From contig NZ_CP036299.1 in NCBI RefSeq assembly GCF_007752345.1, positions 1,116,001 through 1,180,000 of the forward strand: a stretch of 64,000 bases of DNA, written 5' to 3'. The notes below the pieces were generated by a model. That model had not been told where the DNA came from and did not search any database. It worked only from the letters and a program-made list of their open reading frames with translations. This DNA comes from Planctopirus ephydatiae. Its GTDB lineage: Bacteria > Planctomycetota > Planctomycetia > Planctomycetales > Planctomycetaceae. Positions 26,023 through 36,105 of the stretch are shown one piece after another; position 1 is the stretch's first letter, and each line of letters begins with the position of its first letter. A program made the translations under genes and the position numbers.

Positions 26023-27150
26023 TCAATCCACCAGCGATCGATTGAGAGACTCATAACGATCTTTGAGATATTGCCGTAATCGTTCGCCACCTTCCCGGAA
26101 GTGTGGCGCAATCTCGATGGCCCAGAACTCCACACCATGGCTCGAAACTTGTGGAATTTTTACAAGGTCTTTCATGGTTGTCAGCAGCCACCGGGCCCCA
26201 TGGGCATTGGCGAGCAGTCCCAGTTCATCGAGATCTTGTGGAGTATAGTGATGGTGGTCATCAAAAATCTGAAGCGTGCCCTTCATCTGCCCACTGGCTG
26301 CAGGTAACCAATGCTTTAATAGCTGCACAAAACCTGTGGGATTACCGATGCCGCAGAATGGCAGATAAGCCACCGATTCCAAATCCGAAAGCGATCGGGT
26401 TTCCCCTTGGATATTGATCAATCGCGAGGGGCGAAACTCGACCTCCAGAATGCGATCCTCGGGCAAGAACTTCAGGAGTTTCTCCCGCAGGCTGCTCAAT
26501 TGTTGTTGACTCACCATCTCACTGCGAGTGACCAGAAACCAGTCGGCACGCCGCAATTGCGAAAGTGGTTCACGCAACATCCCTCGTGGCAACAGATAGC
26601 CGTATCCAAACGGGTGGGTGGCATCGATTATGACCAGTTCGACATCACGGGCCAGTTGACGATGCTGCATGCCGTCATCAAGTACAATGGCGGGGCTCTT
26701 CAGAGTTTGAGCCGGAAGAAGCGAGGCCAACCATTCGGCGGCAATTCTCGCCCGCTGACGATTCTGCAGGTGAGGCACACCGGGGCAGATCCGGTCGAGC
26801 ACAGCTTTTTCGTCATTCGATCCCGCTTGGGTGGCTCCGTAACCTCGACTCAAAATCGCGATTTGCGTCTGATTTTCAGGCTTTTCACCAAGTGCAAGTT
26901 GATGCAAGGCCTGCACCACCCAGCCCACGAGAGGCGTTTTTCCCGTTCCTCCCGTCGTAATGTTCCCCACACTCACCACAAAGGCCGGTAATCGCCGACT
27001 CCGCAGCCAGCCCGTCTGATAAGCCACATTGCGGCACAGCACCACGAACCCATAAGCGAGGCTCAGAACCCACAAGCAGCTACGCAGCAACCTCGCTCGC
27101 AAAGAGCGATCTGCTCCCGATTGCACACCATGGATCCACGACAGATTCAT
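26023..27150 (-). CDS. lpxK: Tetraacyldisaccharide 4'-kinase (LpxK)
   Basis: Phosphorylates the 4' position of the lipid A disaccharide at the cytoplasmic face of the inner membrane. Of 375 residues, the first 45 include a hydrophobic membrane anchor. The P-loop VGNITTGGTGKTPLVGW (GGTGKTP at 67-73) and the family motif LDDGMQHRQL with FGYGYLLPRGMLREP are clear. FCGIGNP and ILEVEFRP follow. The length is slightly above the E. coli enzyme (328). Its presence supports a lipid A pathway and a Gram-negative type outer membrane. The HAD gene follows 6 bp downstream; the ComM gene starts 192 bp upstream. Confidence 0.95.
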   Translation of the reverse strand: MNLSWIHGVQSGADRSLRARLLRSCLWVLSLAYGFVVLCRNVAYQTGWLRSRRLPAFVVSVGNITTGGTGKTPLVGWVVQALHQLALGEKPENQTQIAILSRGYGATQAGSNDEKAVLDRICPGVPHLQNRQRARIAAEWLASLLPAQTLKSPAIVLDDGMQHRQLARDVELVIIDATHPFGYGYLLPRGMLREPLSQLRRADWFLVTRSEMVSQQQLSSLREKLLKFLPEDRILEVEFRPSRLINIQGETRSLSDLESVAYLPFCGIGNPTGFVQLLKHWLPAASGQMKGTLQIFDDHHHYTPQDLDELGLLANAHGARWLLTTMKDLVKIPQVSSHGVEFWAIEIAPHFREGGERLRQYLKDRYESLNRSLVD

Positions 27151-27342
27151 GCTCCCTCAATCATTCCTCAGGCCTCCGGCCAGTGATCTCGTCAAACTTC
27201 TCAATATTCCGTCGCAGAAATCATGGCTTCGATACCCGTAATGAGCATGCTGCACAATTCCAGGCCGAGTGTACCACAAGGCAAAGCTGTAAACCTGTCG
27301 ATGCACTGGGATCCATTCAGAAAAACTCACAGCATTCAGAAC

Positions 27343-28878
27343 TTATCGCCAGTAGGTGCGATCCAACGCGCGGTAGTTAATAGCTTCGGAAAGATGATGA
27401 GCTTCGATTTGTGCAGTCCCTTCCAGATCGGCAATGGTCCGGCTGATTCGCAGCAGTTTATCGTGGGCTCTGGCTGAAAGGCCCATCGATTCCATGGCAT
27501 GTTGCAGCAGTTGCTCGGCATCTTTTTTGAGCTTGCAGAACTTCCTGAGCTGTTGAGGTGCGAGCCGGGCATTCAGAGGCTGCCCCCCTTGCCTGGCTCT
27601 CTCCTGTTGAATTTCTCGGGCAGAAATGACCTGAGAGCGCATCTGGTCGCTGGATGTTCCGGGCTGAGCATCCGAAAGATCGCGAAAGGGAACTGGCGGC
27701 ACTTCGATATGAATATCGAGCCGATCGAGAAGTGGGCCGCTGATCTTTCCGAGATAACGCTCGACCTGAATGGGAGTGCAGTTGCACTGCTTACGAGGGT
27801 CGCCTCGATAACCGCACGGGCAGGGATTCATGGCCGCCACCAGCATAGTGCTGGCTGGGAACGTGAGGCTGGCTAAGGCACGCGAGATCGTCACCCGCCC
27901 TTCTTCCAGTGGCTGACGGAGGACCTCGAGTGTCTTTCGATTGAACTCTGGAAGTTCATCGAGAAAGAGCACTCCGTGATGTGATAACGAGAGTTCACCC
28001 GGAGTCGGCACGCTCCCGCCACCCACCAACCCCGCTTCACTGATGGTATGGTGCGGCGTGCGAAAGGGGCGATTCATCAAGAGAGGCTGTCCGGGTTGCA
28101 GGCGGCCGACCGAACTGTAAACCCTTGTTGTTTCAAGACTTTCATCGGGCGATAGAGGTGGCAATATCGTCGCCAGCCTTGACGCCAATAATGTCTTTCC
28201 AGTCCCTGGGCTGCCAATCATGAGCAGGTGGTGCCCGCCGGCAGCAGCGACTACGACCGCCCGCTTGGCACTCTCCTGCCCTTTGACATCGGAGTAATCA
28301 ACCGTGTATTGGCCATACTCCTGCTGGGCCTTCGTCCATGAAAATGGGGCTGGTTCGATCGGCAATTGACCTGTAAGGAAACCCGCAGCTTCTGTCAGTG
28401 ATCCCGCAGGAATCACCTGAATCCCTTCGACAACCGCCGCTTCCTGAACATTGGCAGCAGGGACAATCAAACCTCGGCGCCCTTTCTGGCGACAGCTAAG
28501 TGCCATCGACAGCACACCTTTGACGGGACGTAGCGATCCATCCAGCGCCAGTTCGCCCACAGCGTCAAAATCTTGCAGCAGGTCAGACTCCAATTGCCCA
28601 CTGGCGACGAGCATCCCTAAAGCGATGGGAAGATCAAACGAAGCCGCATCTTTGGGAAGATCAGCCGGCGAAAGATTGATCACAGTATGGTCGACAGGCC
28701 GCTGATATCCGCTGTTGACCAAGGCCCGCTCAATGCGATGGGTGCTCTCGCGAACCGCCGCCTCCGCCAGACCAACCAGAGTCGTCTTGGGAAGGGCCCC
28801 CGGAGAAATATCGACTTCGACATCAATAGCAACGGCATCAATCCCTAACAGGGAGTAAGTCATCAGCCGTGCCAGCAT
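27343..28878 (-). CDS. comM: YifB/ComM-family AAA+ ATPase (magnesium chelatase-like)
   Basis: 511 residues. The N-terminal ChlI-like domain has LVGLAEAAVRESTHRIERAL and NLSPADLPKDAASFDLPIAL. The AAA+ core has VKGQESAKRAVVVAAAGGH, Walker A GSPGTGKT (222-229), LFLDELPEF as Walker B and AAMNPCPCGYRGD with a Cys cluster region. The C-terminal Mg-chelatase domain contains LSARAHDKLLRISRTIADLE. ComM-type proteins are hexameric helicases that promote branch migration during natural transformation, acting in the cytoplasm. An in-frame ATG five codons in is an alternative start. No other competence gene is close by. Confidence 0.93.
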   Translation of the reverse strand: MLARLMTYSLLGIDAVAIDVEVDISPGALPKTTLVGLAEAAVRESTHRIERALVNSGYQRPVDHTVINLSPADLPKDAASFDLPIALGMLVASGQLESDLLQDFDAVGELALDGSLRPVKGVLSMALSCRQKGRRGLIVPAANVQEAAVVEGIQVIPAGSLTEAAGFLTGQLPIEPAPFSWTKAQQEYGQYTVDYSDVKGQESAKRAVVVAAAGGHHLLMIGSPGTGKTLLASRLATILPPLSPDESLETTRVYSSVGRLQPGQPLLMNRPFRTPHHTISEAGLVGGGSVPTPGELSLSHHGVLFLDELPEFNRKTLEVLRQPLEEGRVTISRALASLTFPASTMLVAAMNPCPCGYRGDPRKQCNCTPIQVERYLGKISGPLLDRLDIHIEVPPVPFRDLSDAQPGTSSDQMRSQVISAREIQQERARQGGQPLNARLAPQQLRKFCKLKKDAEQLLQHAMESMGLSARAHDKLLRISRTIADLEGTAQIEAHHLSEAINYRALDRTYWR

Positions 28879-29439
28879 GTGCAGAGCCTTTCCTCAACCA
28901 GATTCTTCATCAAGCCACCATGATCTTCGGGACTGTGCCCTGATTGTTCAAACGAACAGATTGACCATTGTGGCGACGACTATCAAGTGCTGAACTCTGG
29001 CAATCGACTCGTGAGGTGACCGGGTATCAAGACGCATCCCAAATGATCGAAGATCAACAAACGTGCTCCGATCGACAAATAGAGAAAACACCCATGCAAA
29101 CAAGTGTGTCCACCCTATGCGTACTTGTCTTCAAAGGATGAGCAATACATTTGAAAGAAGTGTTCTTGTGTTAATTTAATTAGTTCTCTTCTGTCAAAAA
29201 TGGGCTTGAATCTGCAGTTTCAGTTGAGCGAGACGTTAGCCTTAACATTCTTTAATGTCGACGGTTACAACTTTTCCTCACCTTCCGCCACTTGCCGATT
29301 GGTCGATTGAGAAGTAAAATTCATATCAATGACCTTTTGATTGTTGATGTTTGTTTCAGAAGAATTCAGTCAAAAGATCGTGGTGGAGCGTATTGGTAGT
29401 CGTACTTACTTGATTCATTGATGTTATGGAGACTGCAAC
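28879..29439. other. 561-bp AT-rich divergent spacer
   Basis: Lies between the comM gene (minus) and the first DUF1559 gene (plus) and is clearly richer in A and T than its surroundings from about 29080 onward. It probably holds promoters for both. I could not pick a convincing -35/-10 pair, and no gene is visible. Confidence 0.4.
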
Positions 29440-30528
29440 ATGAAAAGACGCCTTGGATTTACGCTGATCGAACTTCTGGTCGTGATTGCGATCATCGCCA
29501 TTTTGATTGCGCTGCTTTTGCCCGCTGTTCAGCAGGCACGGGAAGCAGCCCGTCGAACACAGTGCCGCAACAACCTCAAACAGTTGGGGCTTTCGCTGCA
29601 CAATTACCACGATGTTTTTGGCACGTTTGTCTTCCGTCGTGGTGGCACAGGTGGCCAGTGGGATGCCGTCCCCCGCAACAACAACGAACGCCGCAGTGGG
29701 GTGATCAGCCTGCTGCCTTACATGGATCAGGCACCACTCTACAATCGAATTGAGGCTGGAGACCTGACGGGAACCACCAATGGTGGCACAGCCGTGGGGC
29801 CTGGCGGTAACCAGGCATGGACTTCTGGCCCAGGTGGCGGATGGTCGGTTTGGAACGTCGCTATCAATGGCTTGCAGTGCCCTTCGGATTCTTTCTCGGG
29901 GAGTGTGGGTTGCAACAACTACATGTTCTCGCTGGGTGATTCAGTCAACAATTCCGAGAATCTCCGAGATGTGCGCGGTTTGTTCGGTCACGCCAGCACC
30001 TATGGCGTTCGTGACTGCACTGATGGCACCAGCAATACCATTGCCATGGCCGAGCGATGCAAAGGAAATCAGGGTCCTGCAACGAATAGCAATCGCCGCG
30101 CAATTACTGGTACTGCGATGAATAAGACAGGAATCGCTGCCAATCCTCTGCAGTGTCGTAATCTGGCAGTCAATGGTGTGTATGCCGCTGCAGAGAATGT
30201 CAAAGAACGCGCTGCGACATGCTGGACCGATGGTCGTCTCGAACGTTCTGGTTTTCAGACAGTGTTGCCACCCAACGGAACATCCTGTGCCGAAGGTGGA
30301 GATACCAATGCCGATTCCGCGACAGCCATTATCACTCCCACCAGTTTTCACACAGGTGGAGTGCATGCCCTGATGGCTGATGGTGCTGTGCGCTTCATCA
30401 GCGAAAACATCGATACCGGTAACTTGGCGACCGGCCCTGCGACAGGCAATCCCAGCGGTCCCAGCCCCTATGGCGTCTGGGGTGCTCTGGGAACACGTGC
30501 TGGTGGCGAAGTGACCAGCGAGTTCTAG
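29440..30528 (+). CDS. DUF1559-domain protein with prepilin-type N-terminus, copy A
   Basis: 362 residues. The N-terminus [15 protein letters not shown] has the prepilin peptidase site (G6-F7) and the Glu at +5 of the mature protein, followed by a 20-residue hydrophobic helix and [20 protein letters not shown]. The body is the planctomycete DUF1559 (SBP_bac_10) domain with [11 protein letters not shown], and it ends with [16 protein letters not shown], the H-x9-DG signature. Such proteins occur in tens to hundreds of copies in planctomycete genomes, and their role (pilin-like surface or secretion component) is not settled. GGAG lies ahead of the ATG. A near-duplicate follows 295 bp downstream. 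Confidence 0.92.
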   Translation: MKRRLGFTLIELLVVIAIIAILIALLLPAVQQAREAARRTQCRNNLKQLGLSLHNYHDVFGTFVFRRGGTGGQWDAVPRNNNERRSGVISLLPYMDQAPLYNRIEAGDLTGTTNGGTAVGPGGNQAWTSGPGGGWSVWNVAINGLQCPSDSFSGSVGCNNYMFSLGDSVNNSENLRDVRGLFGHASTYGVRDCTDGTSNTIAMAERCKGNQGPATNSNRRAITGTAMNKTGIAANPLQCRNLAVNGVYAAAENVKERAATCWTDGRLERSGFQTVLPPNGTSCAEGGDTNADSATAIITPTSFHTGGVHALMADGAVRFISENIDTGNLATGPATGNPSGPSPYGVWGALGTRAGGEVTSEF

Positions 30529-30570
30529 CAGTAAGTTGCCAACAGAAACCTGATTCTTCACACTCGATGA

Positions 30571-30603
30571 GAGCTGTGCCGAAAGGCCAGCTCTTATCTT
30601 TTT
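30571..30603 (+). terminator. Probable terminator after DUF1559 copy A
   Basis: GAGCTG (30571-30576) pairs with CAGCTC (30588-30593), followed by TTATCTTTTTC. The stem is short, so this is weaker than the other terminators. Confidence 0.5.
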
Positions 30604-30823
30604 CACCCAAAACTGAACAGACGAATCGTGTTTCGCGAAAATTTCGGGAAAAACAAAAAAATTCTCATCTCGACTTGTGGAATTGACAGATCAGTGTACT
30701 CTGATTTGTAGGTGCATGCACCAATAGAGATGCGTGTCTTCAGCACTCTTTATGAGCCATTCGCTCGTCCCATCTTCCATTTCCCATCTTGGTTCGTTCT
30801 GAACTTTTTCTCAGGAGGTGACT

Positions 30824-31909
30824 ATGTCACGTCGACGTCGGGGCTTTACGCTCATTGAATTGCTGGTCGTTATTGCCATTATTGCCATTTTGATTGCCTT
30901 GCTGCTCCCCGCAGTTCAGCAGGCGCGAGAGGCGGCTCGCCGAACTCAATGCCGCAACAATCTGAAGCAGTTAGGACTTGCGCTTCACAATTACCATGAT
31001 GTCTTTGGCACGTTTGTTTATCGCAAAGGTGGGACAGGTACCTATGGAGCAACTCCGCAGCAGAATTCTGGTCGACGGAGTGGGTTGGTCAGCCTGTTGC
31101 CTTACATTGATCAGTCACCACTTTACAATCGCATCGAAGCGGGTGACCTCACCGGTACAAGTTACGGTGGAACGGCTGTAGCTCCTGGCGGCCCTCATGG
31201 CTGGGCTAGCTGGTCAACCTGGAATGTTTCCATTCCCGGTTTCCAATGCCCTTCCGATCCTTATGCAACGCCTGTAAGCACACACAACTATATGTTTTCT
31301 GTCGGTGACACGATTCAGGATCCCAACAACACGGGCACATCGAATCATGATCTGCAGAACGTCAATGGCCTGTTCGCTAACCGTCGCTGCCTGGGTGTGC
31401 GTGACATTACTGATGGTACCAGCAACACTATTGCCATGAGCGAGCGTTGCCGGGCGAACTTCGGGTTGGCCACCAACAGCAATCGCCTGGTCGTCGAGGG
31501 TCAGGCAATGAACAAAACCGGCCTACAGGCGAATCCTTTGCAGTGCCGCAGCATTGCGACCAATGGCCGCTTTAACGCTGCTGAAGAAGTCAAAGGTTAT
31601 TCGGGAACTCGCTGGACTGACGGCCAGATCGAACGTTGCGGCTTTCATACGGTATTGCCACCCAATTCTCCCTCCTGTGCCGAAGGGAACAATGGCAACG
31701 CTGATTCTCCCGTAAGTGTCATTACTCCCACCAGCCGACATACCGGCGGTGTCCATGCTCTGATGGCAGACGGTGCTGTCCGCTTTATCAGCGACAATAT
31801 CGACACGGGGAATCTGGCAACCGGATCGACAATTGGCGGGCCCAGTCCTTATGGCGTTTGGGGTGCCTTGGGAACACGCGCTGGCGGCGAAACAACTGGT
31901 AACTTTTAG
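30824..31909 (+). CDS. DUF1559-domain protein with prepilin-type N-terminus, copy B
   Basis: 361 residues from ATG 30824. The ribosome site AGGAGGTGA (30813-30821) is the fullest Shine-Dalgarno match in the window and suggests strong translation. The start [16 protein letters not shown] gives a prepilin cleavage site at G7-F8. The body aligns almost end to end with copy A, including [35 protein letters not shown]-like and [16 protein letters not shown] segments. Differences concentrate in the loop around residues 90-170. The spacer between the copies has its own AT-rich stretch, so copy B may have its own promoter. Confidence 0.92.
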   Translation: MSRRRRGFTLIELLVVIAIIAILIALLLPAVQQAREAARRTQCRNNLKQLGLALHNYHDVFGTFVYRKGGTGTYGATPQQNSGRRSGLVSLLPYIDQSPLYNRIEAGDLTGTSYGGTAVAPGGPHGWASWSTWNVSIPGFQCPSDPYATPVSTHNYMFSVGDTIQDPNNTGTSNHDLQNVNGLFANRRCLGVRDITDGTSNTIAMSERCRANFGLATNSNRLVVEGQAMNKTGLQANPLQCRSIATNGRFNAAEEVKGYSGTRWTDGQIERCGFHTVLPPNSPSCAEGNNGNADSPVSVITPTSRHTGGVHALMADGAVRFISDNIDTGNLATGSTIGGPSPYGVWGALGTRAGGETTGNF

Positions 31910-31954
31910 TTAATCAATGGCGATGCGACGCAATCTCTTTTATGCTCGAAAACA

Positions 31955-31999
31955 AACCTCCAACCTCTGGTTCCTCAAAGCCAGAGGTTGGTGTTTTTA
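31955..31999 (+). terminator. Rho-independent terminator after DUF1559 copy B
   Basis: CCAACCTCTGG (31960-31970) pairs perfectly with CCAGAGGTTGG (31981-31991) around a 10-nt loop and is followed by TGTTTTTATT. Confidence 0.85.
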
Positions 32000-32129
32000 T
32001 TGACAGGCAGGAATCGTTTGCCGTTCGAGACATTCCTTGCCACAATAACGGTTTGCTCCCGCGCCACTGGCGACAACCCGACTCGATTGGTTGCGGGATG
32101 AACTTACTGACTGCGGAAATTCTTTCGTC

Positions 32130-33707
32130 ATGACAGCGACCGTCCAGCCTGATGCCGCCACTTCGTTGCAATCCGAACTTGTTCTGGTGCTTGACTTTGG
32201 CTCACAGACAGCCCAGCTCATTGCACGTCGTATCCGTGATCTGAATGTCTTCTGCCAACTTGTCCGGCACGATATTTCTGCCGAGCGCGTGAAAGAACTG
32301 GCGCCTCGCGGAATCATTCTCTCAGGTGGCCCGGCCAGTGTTTACGGGGAAAAAGCTCCCAAATGCGACCCGGAGATTTTCAATCTCGGAATCCCCGTTC
32401 TCGGAATCTGCTACGGCATGCAACTGACTTGCCAGGCACTGGGAGGCGTGGTTCGGGCCGGAACGACACGCGAGTTTGGCCGGACGGAACTCACAACATT
32501 GGAAGATCATCCGCTCGTCGCCGGGTTGCCAGCCACCAGTACAGTCTGGATGAGCCATGGCGATCAGGTGCAGCAGGCCGGTGATGAATTTATCCCGATT
32601 GCCAGCACACATTCTTGCCCCATGGCGGCTGTGCGGCACCGATCTCGGCAGATCTTTGGTCTGCAGTTTCACCCCGAAGTCACGCATTCAGAATACGGGA
32701 AACAGCTTCTCGAAAATTTTCTGCGAAAGTGCTGCGGCTGTGCCGGAACCTGGCAGATCGAATCGCTGATCGAACAACAGGTAACTGCCATTCGTGCCAG
32801 AGTCGGCAACAGCCGGGTCATCTGTGGATTATCGGGCGGCGTCGATTCCTCTGTGGTGGCTGCGTTACTTTACAAAGCGATTGGCTCACAGCTTTCATGC
32901 ATCTTTGTCGACAACGGCCTGCTGCGAAAAGGCGAGTGCGAAAAGGTTCGCGAACGATTTCAGAATCATTTCAAGACCGATCTGCATGTGGTCGATGCCA
33001 GCCATCGCTTCTTATCGGAACTGGCGGGAGTCGTCGATCCGCAGCAGAAGAGAAAGATCATTGGTCGGGTTTTTATCGAAGTTTTCCGTAAAGAAGCGGA
33101 ATCAATTACTGATGCCCGTTTTCTAGCCCAGGGAACACTTTACCCGGATGTGATTGAATCCGGTGGCTCAACGGATGGGCCTGCAGCCACGATTAAGTAC
33201 CATCACAATGTGGGTGGTTTACCTGAACAACTCGGCTTTGAGCTGATTGAACCTCTCCGTGACCTGTTCAAAGACGAAGTTCGCCGGATGGGCCTCGCTT
33301 TAGGGTTATCAGAAGAACTGATCTGGCGACATCCCTTCCCTGGGCCAGGGCTGGGTGTGCGCTGTCTCGGTGGAATCACTTCCGAGCGATTGCACGCCTT
33401 GCGTGAAGCCGATGCCATTGTGCTAGAAGAACTTCGTAAAGCCGGTCTCTATCGAACGATTCAGCAGGCATTTGCCGTGATTCTCCCGGTTCAATCGGTC
33501 GGTGTGATGGGTGATGGGCGTACATACGAAGAAACGATTGCCGTGCGTGCTGTGACCACTGACGATTTTATGACAGCCGACTGGTATCCACTCCCTTACG
33601 ACCTGATGCGAATCATCTCGACCCGGATCATCAATGAGGTTCGCGGCGTGAATCGAGTGGTTTACGATATCAGCTCGAAGCCACCCAGCACGATCGAATG
33701 GGAATGA
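32130..33707 (+). CDS. guaA: GMP synthase (glutamine-hydrolysing)
   Basis: Converts XMP to GMP with ATP and glutamine. From ATG 32130 it is 525 residues, the length of E. coli GuaA; a TTG 13 codons upstream is less likely. The N-terminal class I amidotransferase domain has [23 protein letters not shown] with the catalytic Cys94, and FHPEVTHS with His and Glu of the triad. The ATP-pyrophosphatase domain has [11 protein letters not shown] (P-loop), and the C-terminal dimerisation domain ends with KPPSTIEWE as in all GuaA proteins. guaB is not adjacent. The gene is followed by its own terminator. Confidence 0.98.
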   Translation: MTATVQPDAATSLQSELVLVLDFGSQTAQLIARRIRDLNVFCQLVRHDISAERVKELAPRGIILSGGPASVYGEKAPKCDPEIFNLGIPVLGICYGMQLTCQALGGVVRAGTTREFGRTELTTLEDHPLVAGLPATSTVWMSHGDQVQQAGDEFIPIASTHSCPMAAVRHRSRQIFGLQFHPEVTHSEYGKQLLENFLRKCCGCAGTWQIESLIEQQVTAIRARVGNSRVICGLSGGVDSSVVAALLYKAIGSQLSCIFVDNGLLRKGECEKVRERFQNHFKTDLHVVDASHRFLSELAGVVDPQQKRKIIGRVFIEVFRKEAESITDARFLAQGTLYPDVIESGGSTDGPAATIKYHHNVGGLPEQLGFELIEPLRDLFKDEVRRMGLALGLSEELIWRHPFPGPGLGVRCLGGITSERLHALREADAIVLEELRKAGLYRTIQQAFAVILPVQSVGVMGDGRTYEETIAVRAVTTDDFMTADWYPLPYDLMRIISTRIINEVRGVNRVVYDISSKPPSTIEWE

Positions 33708-33735
33708 TCCCTGGTTCTTGATCGCTACCCGCCCT

Positions 33736-33763
33736 GAAGACCGCTCTTGCGGTCTTCTTTATT
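33736..33763 (+). terminator. Rho-independent terminator after guaA
   Basis: GAAGACCGC (33736-33744) and GCGGTCTTC (33749-33757) form a perfect 9-bp stem with a TCTT loop, followed by TTTATTTAT. Confidence 0.88.
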
Positions 33764-34098
33764 TATGGGCTGAAACGATTCTTCCAGATGAAGACATCGG
33801 GCAACATTCTGTTCAGGCCCATCGACGGAATTGACAATCTTCGAAGTGCAAACCGTTTCAATTTGTGGGTTGCAACGCGCCCACAACATTCTTCCGTGCG
33901 TTGCCAATTCTCACCATTTGAAAGAAATCACCTTGTTTTCTCGTGGGGAACCTCTCAGGAGAATGTTGCCAAATCACCACCTCGCGATTTGGCACAAAGG
34001 CTGCCTTAGGAAGTGGCACCTGACGAGTAGCCAACGATTGCGACAAGGTGTTGCGATTCACTGTCAATTGCTCGTCCCATGTACTGGGAGTTCTGTGA
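33764..34098. other. Spacer upstream of the Flp-like gene
   Basis: Open frames on both strands overlap and lack ribosome sites. I see no promoter or repeat that I would support. Confidence 0.4.
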
Positions 34099-34425
34099 AT
34101 GTTGAAGACACTTTATGGCGATGAAAACGGGGCGATCATTTCGGCAGAACTGGTACTCGTGCTGACAGTTCTCGTGCTGGGCGTGATTGTCGGCCTCAGC
34201 GAAGTGGCTGTGGCTGTGAATACCGAATTAAATGATCTTTCGAACGCGATTGGCCGCCTGGATCAGTCGTACTGCTTCACAGGCTTTAAGGCCTACAGCT
34301 ATGGCAAGCTGAAGAGCCATGTCTCCGGTTCGTCGTACAAAGACAGTATTGATGACTGCGATGTGAACGGCAGCTGCGAATTAGTTTGCGGTGCTAACAG
34401 CGTCGGCTACTCCGAAGGTAACTAA
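34099..34425 (+). CDS. Flp-family (type IVb) pilin-like protein
   Basis: 108 residues. After a short polar leader MLKTLYGDENGA comes IISAELVLVLTVLVLGVIVG, a hydrophobic helix with a Glu near its start, as in Flp/tad pilins that are cut by a prepilin peptidase after Gly or Ala. The rest is small, Gly/Ser/Tyr-rich and contains four cysteines (C59, C87, C93, C97), which is uncommon for Flp pilins and could form two disulphides. No tad assembly genes adjoin it. A strong terminator follows, so it is a single-gene unit. Confidence 0.7.
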   Translation: MLKTLYGDENGAIISAELVLVLTVLVLGVIVGLSEVAVAVNTELNDLSNAIGRLDQSYCFTGFKAYSYGKLKSHVSGSSYKDSIDDCDVNGSCELVCGANSVGYSEGN

Positions 34426-34492
34426 TTTCTGGGGAATGAGTCAGTCACATTCCCGCAAGGTTTTGCGGATCAATGCTTCGATGATGAGTGTT

Positions 34493-34534
34493 CTCAGCGG
34501 CCAAGAGTGCATCTTGGCCGCTGAGATTTTTTTT
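34493..34534 (+). terminator. Strong rho-independent terminator after the Flp-like gene
   Basis: A perfect 14-bp stem (34493-34506 with 34512-34525), a 5-nt loop and eight T residues after one A. Confidence 0.93.
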
Positions 34535-34655
34535 ATGCCCGGCACTCTTTGCTCCAAGGAGCTTCAGGCGGCAGGTGTCCATCACCCAATAAGGTTAACG
34601 GGACATTTTTGCTCCGCCACGACCGGGGATGTCCTGAATATTCAGGCTGATCTCT

Positions 34656-35828
34656 TTACTTGCTCCACTCTCCCAGTTCGACGATCAGTTGTTTTCTCTG
34701 ACCATCGCGGAGAATATCCACTTCCACTTTGTCGCCTGGGCTTTTCTCCCCAATCAGCTTGACCAGGTGGTCGAATGTCGAAACTTCCTGGCCTCCGAAA
34801 CGGAGCACAAGATCTTCCTCCTTAAGTCCTGCTTTATCAGCCGGGCTACCTGCTTTCACGATACTTAGACGCATGGGTGTCTCACCCTGGTTCGATGTGA
34901 CTCCCAGGTAAGCCAGCCCTCGTTCCTGAATCTGTAAGCCAGGGAGATCTCCCTGCAATTCGGCCAAAGCTCTCGGGGTTATGGCCGCACTCTTCACGTA
35001 GTAAACGAGATCCAGCCGAGGGATTCGGGTGAGGTAGTGCAGTCCGGCATCTCCACCACGGTAGCCACGACCAATGACGGCGTATCGTTTGAAGTCATCC
35101 TCATCAGCTTCATTCGCTTGAATACGGCCTCTCAGACCAAAGACTCCCACTTGCTTTTCAATCACTCCGCCGAGTTTCTCGAACTGTCTGATGGCCAGTT
35201 CAGATGTGCGCTGTTCATGCTGCCGCATGGCGGCTTTCGAAATGGCGAGAGTACTGCTGGAGACCTGCTCAAGATTTTCCAGCAGATCGCAAATCTGCTC
35301 GAGGGAATGATCATCGGCAGTGGCCATCCAGGTCTTCAGGACGTTAGCCAGTCGAAGCTTGGCTTCGAGCGAGGCTGTGTTCCATGTCTCCGGGAGAGTG
35401 CTCACAGCCCGGGGAGTGAGTGCCGCCAAACTCCCTTCGGCCCGTTCTCTGGTCACAAAATCGGGATGATCCAGTTGCGCGAATAACTGCTTCACCTGCT
35501 GCTGAAGAGCTTCGCGTTCTGGGGCGGTCAGTGGTCGAGCATAAACGGGTGCTAAAGCCGAGACCGGTGGCTCGGGTTGAAACTCTGGCAGATCGTCTTC
35601 TTCGTCTGGAGTTGCGCTGAAAGGAGCACCGTTTTGTGTGACGACCACGGTGGCTTGCGTCAGTCCCGGGATCACTGGAATTGCTGGTAATTGCCCCCAG
35701 GCTGAATCGACCTGCCAACAGAAAACGCCAGCCATCAATAATCGAGAGCACCATCGGTGCTCAACAGCCTCAAACGTGTTGATCCAAAGGATAGGTTTAC
35801 GGATTGCTGACTTGATTGTGCGTGCCAT
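34656..35828 (-). CDS. Exported PDZ-domain protein
   Basis: 390 residues from ATG 35828, which has AGGAG about 7 bp upstream. The N-terminal 45 residues contain a hydrophobic core ending near SAWGQ, consistent with a signal peptide or anchor. A Pro/Glu-rich stretch and a helical region (about 90-230) with LDHPDFVTRERAEGSLAALT follow. The last 90 residues form a PDZ domain: AYLGVTSNQGETPMRLSIV, AGSPADKAGLKEEDLVLRFG and LIGEKSPGDKVEVDILRDG. No protease domain is present, so it is a PDZ adaptor rather than a DegP-like enzyme. The middle part resembles the HEAT-like segments of planctomycete PDZ proteins; its partner is unknown. Confidence 0.8.
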   Translation of the reverse strand: MARTIKSAIRKPILWINTFEAVEHRWCSRLLMAGVFCWQVDSAWGQLPAIPVIPGLTQATVVVTQNGAPFSATPDEEDDLPEFQPEPPVSALAPVYARPLTAPEREALQQQVKQLFAQLDHPDFVTRERAEGSLAALTPRAVSTLPETWNTASLEAKLRLANVLKTWMATADDHSLEQICDLLENLEQVSSSTLAISKAAMRQHEQRTSELAIRQFEKLGGVIEKQVGVFGLRGRIQANEADEDDFKRYAVIGRGYRGGDAGLHYLTRIPRLDLVYYVKSAAITPRALAELQGDLPGLQIQERGLAYLGVTSNQGETPMRLSIVKAGSPADKAGLKEEDLVLRFGGQEVSTFDHLVKLIGEKSPGDKVEVDILRDGQRKQLIVELGEWSK

Positions 35829-36105
35829 CGTCACTCCTTCAGCAATCTGCCATCCATGATCATTTGGAGTTCAACCAAACAGCAAACTCCAACACAGGCA
35901 GGCTCCATCCGCAGAAAACCCGGGCCCACAATTTGATGGAAGTTGCTCCAGCATTGTAAGCCTTCTTGCCACGGCGTAAATGCGCAGTTGTCGGATCGAG
36001 TGAAATTGTGAACCGAACAGTTGAGCCGAAGAGACAAAAAAACCTGGCAATCCGAAGGGACGTTTGCCAGGTCATTGAGCCTACAGTTGGTAGAAATTGA
36101 GACGA

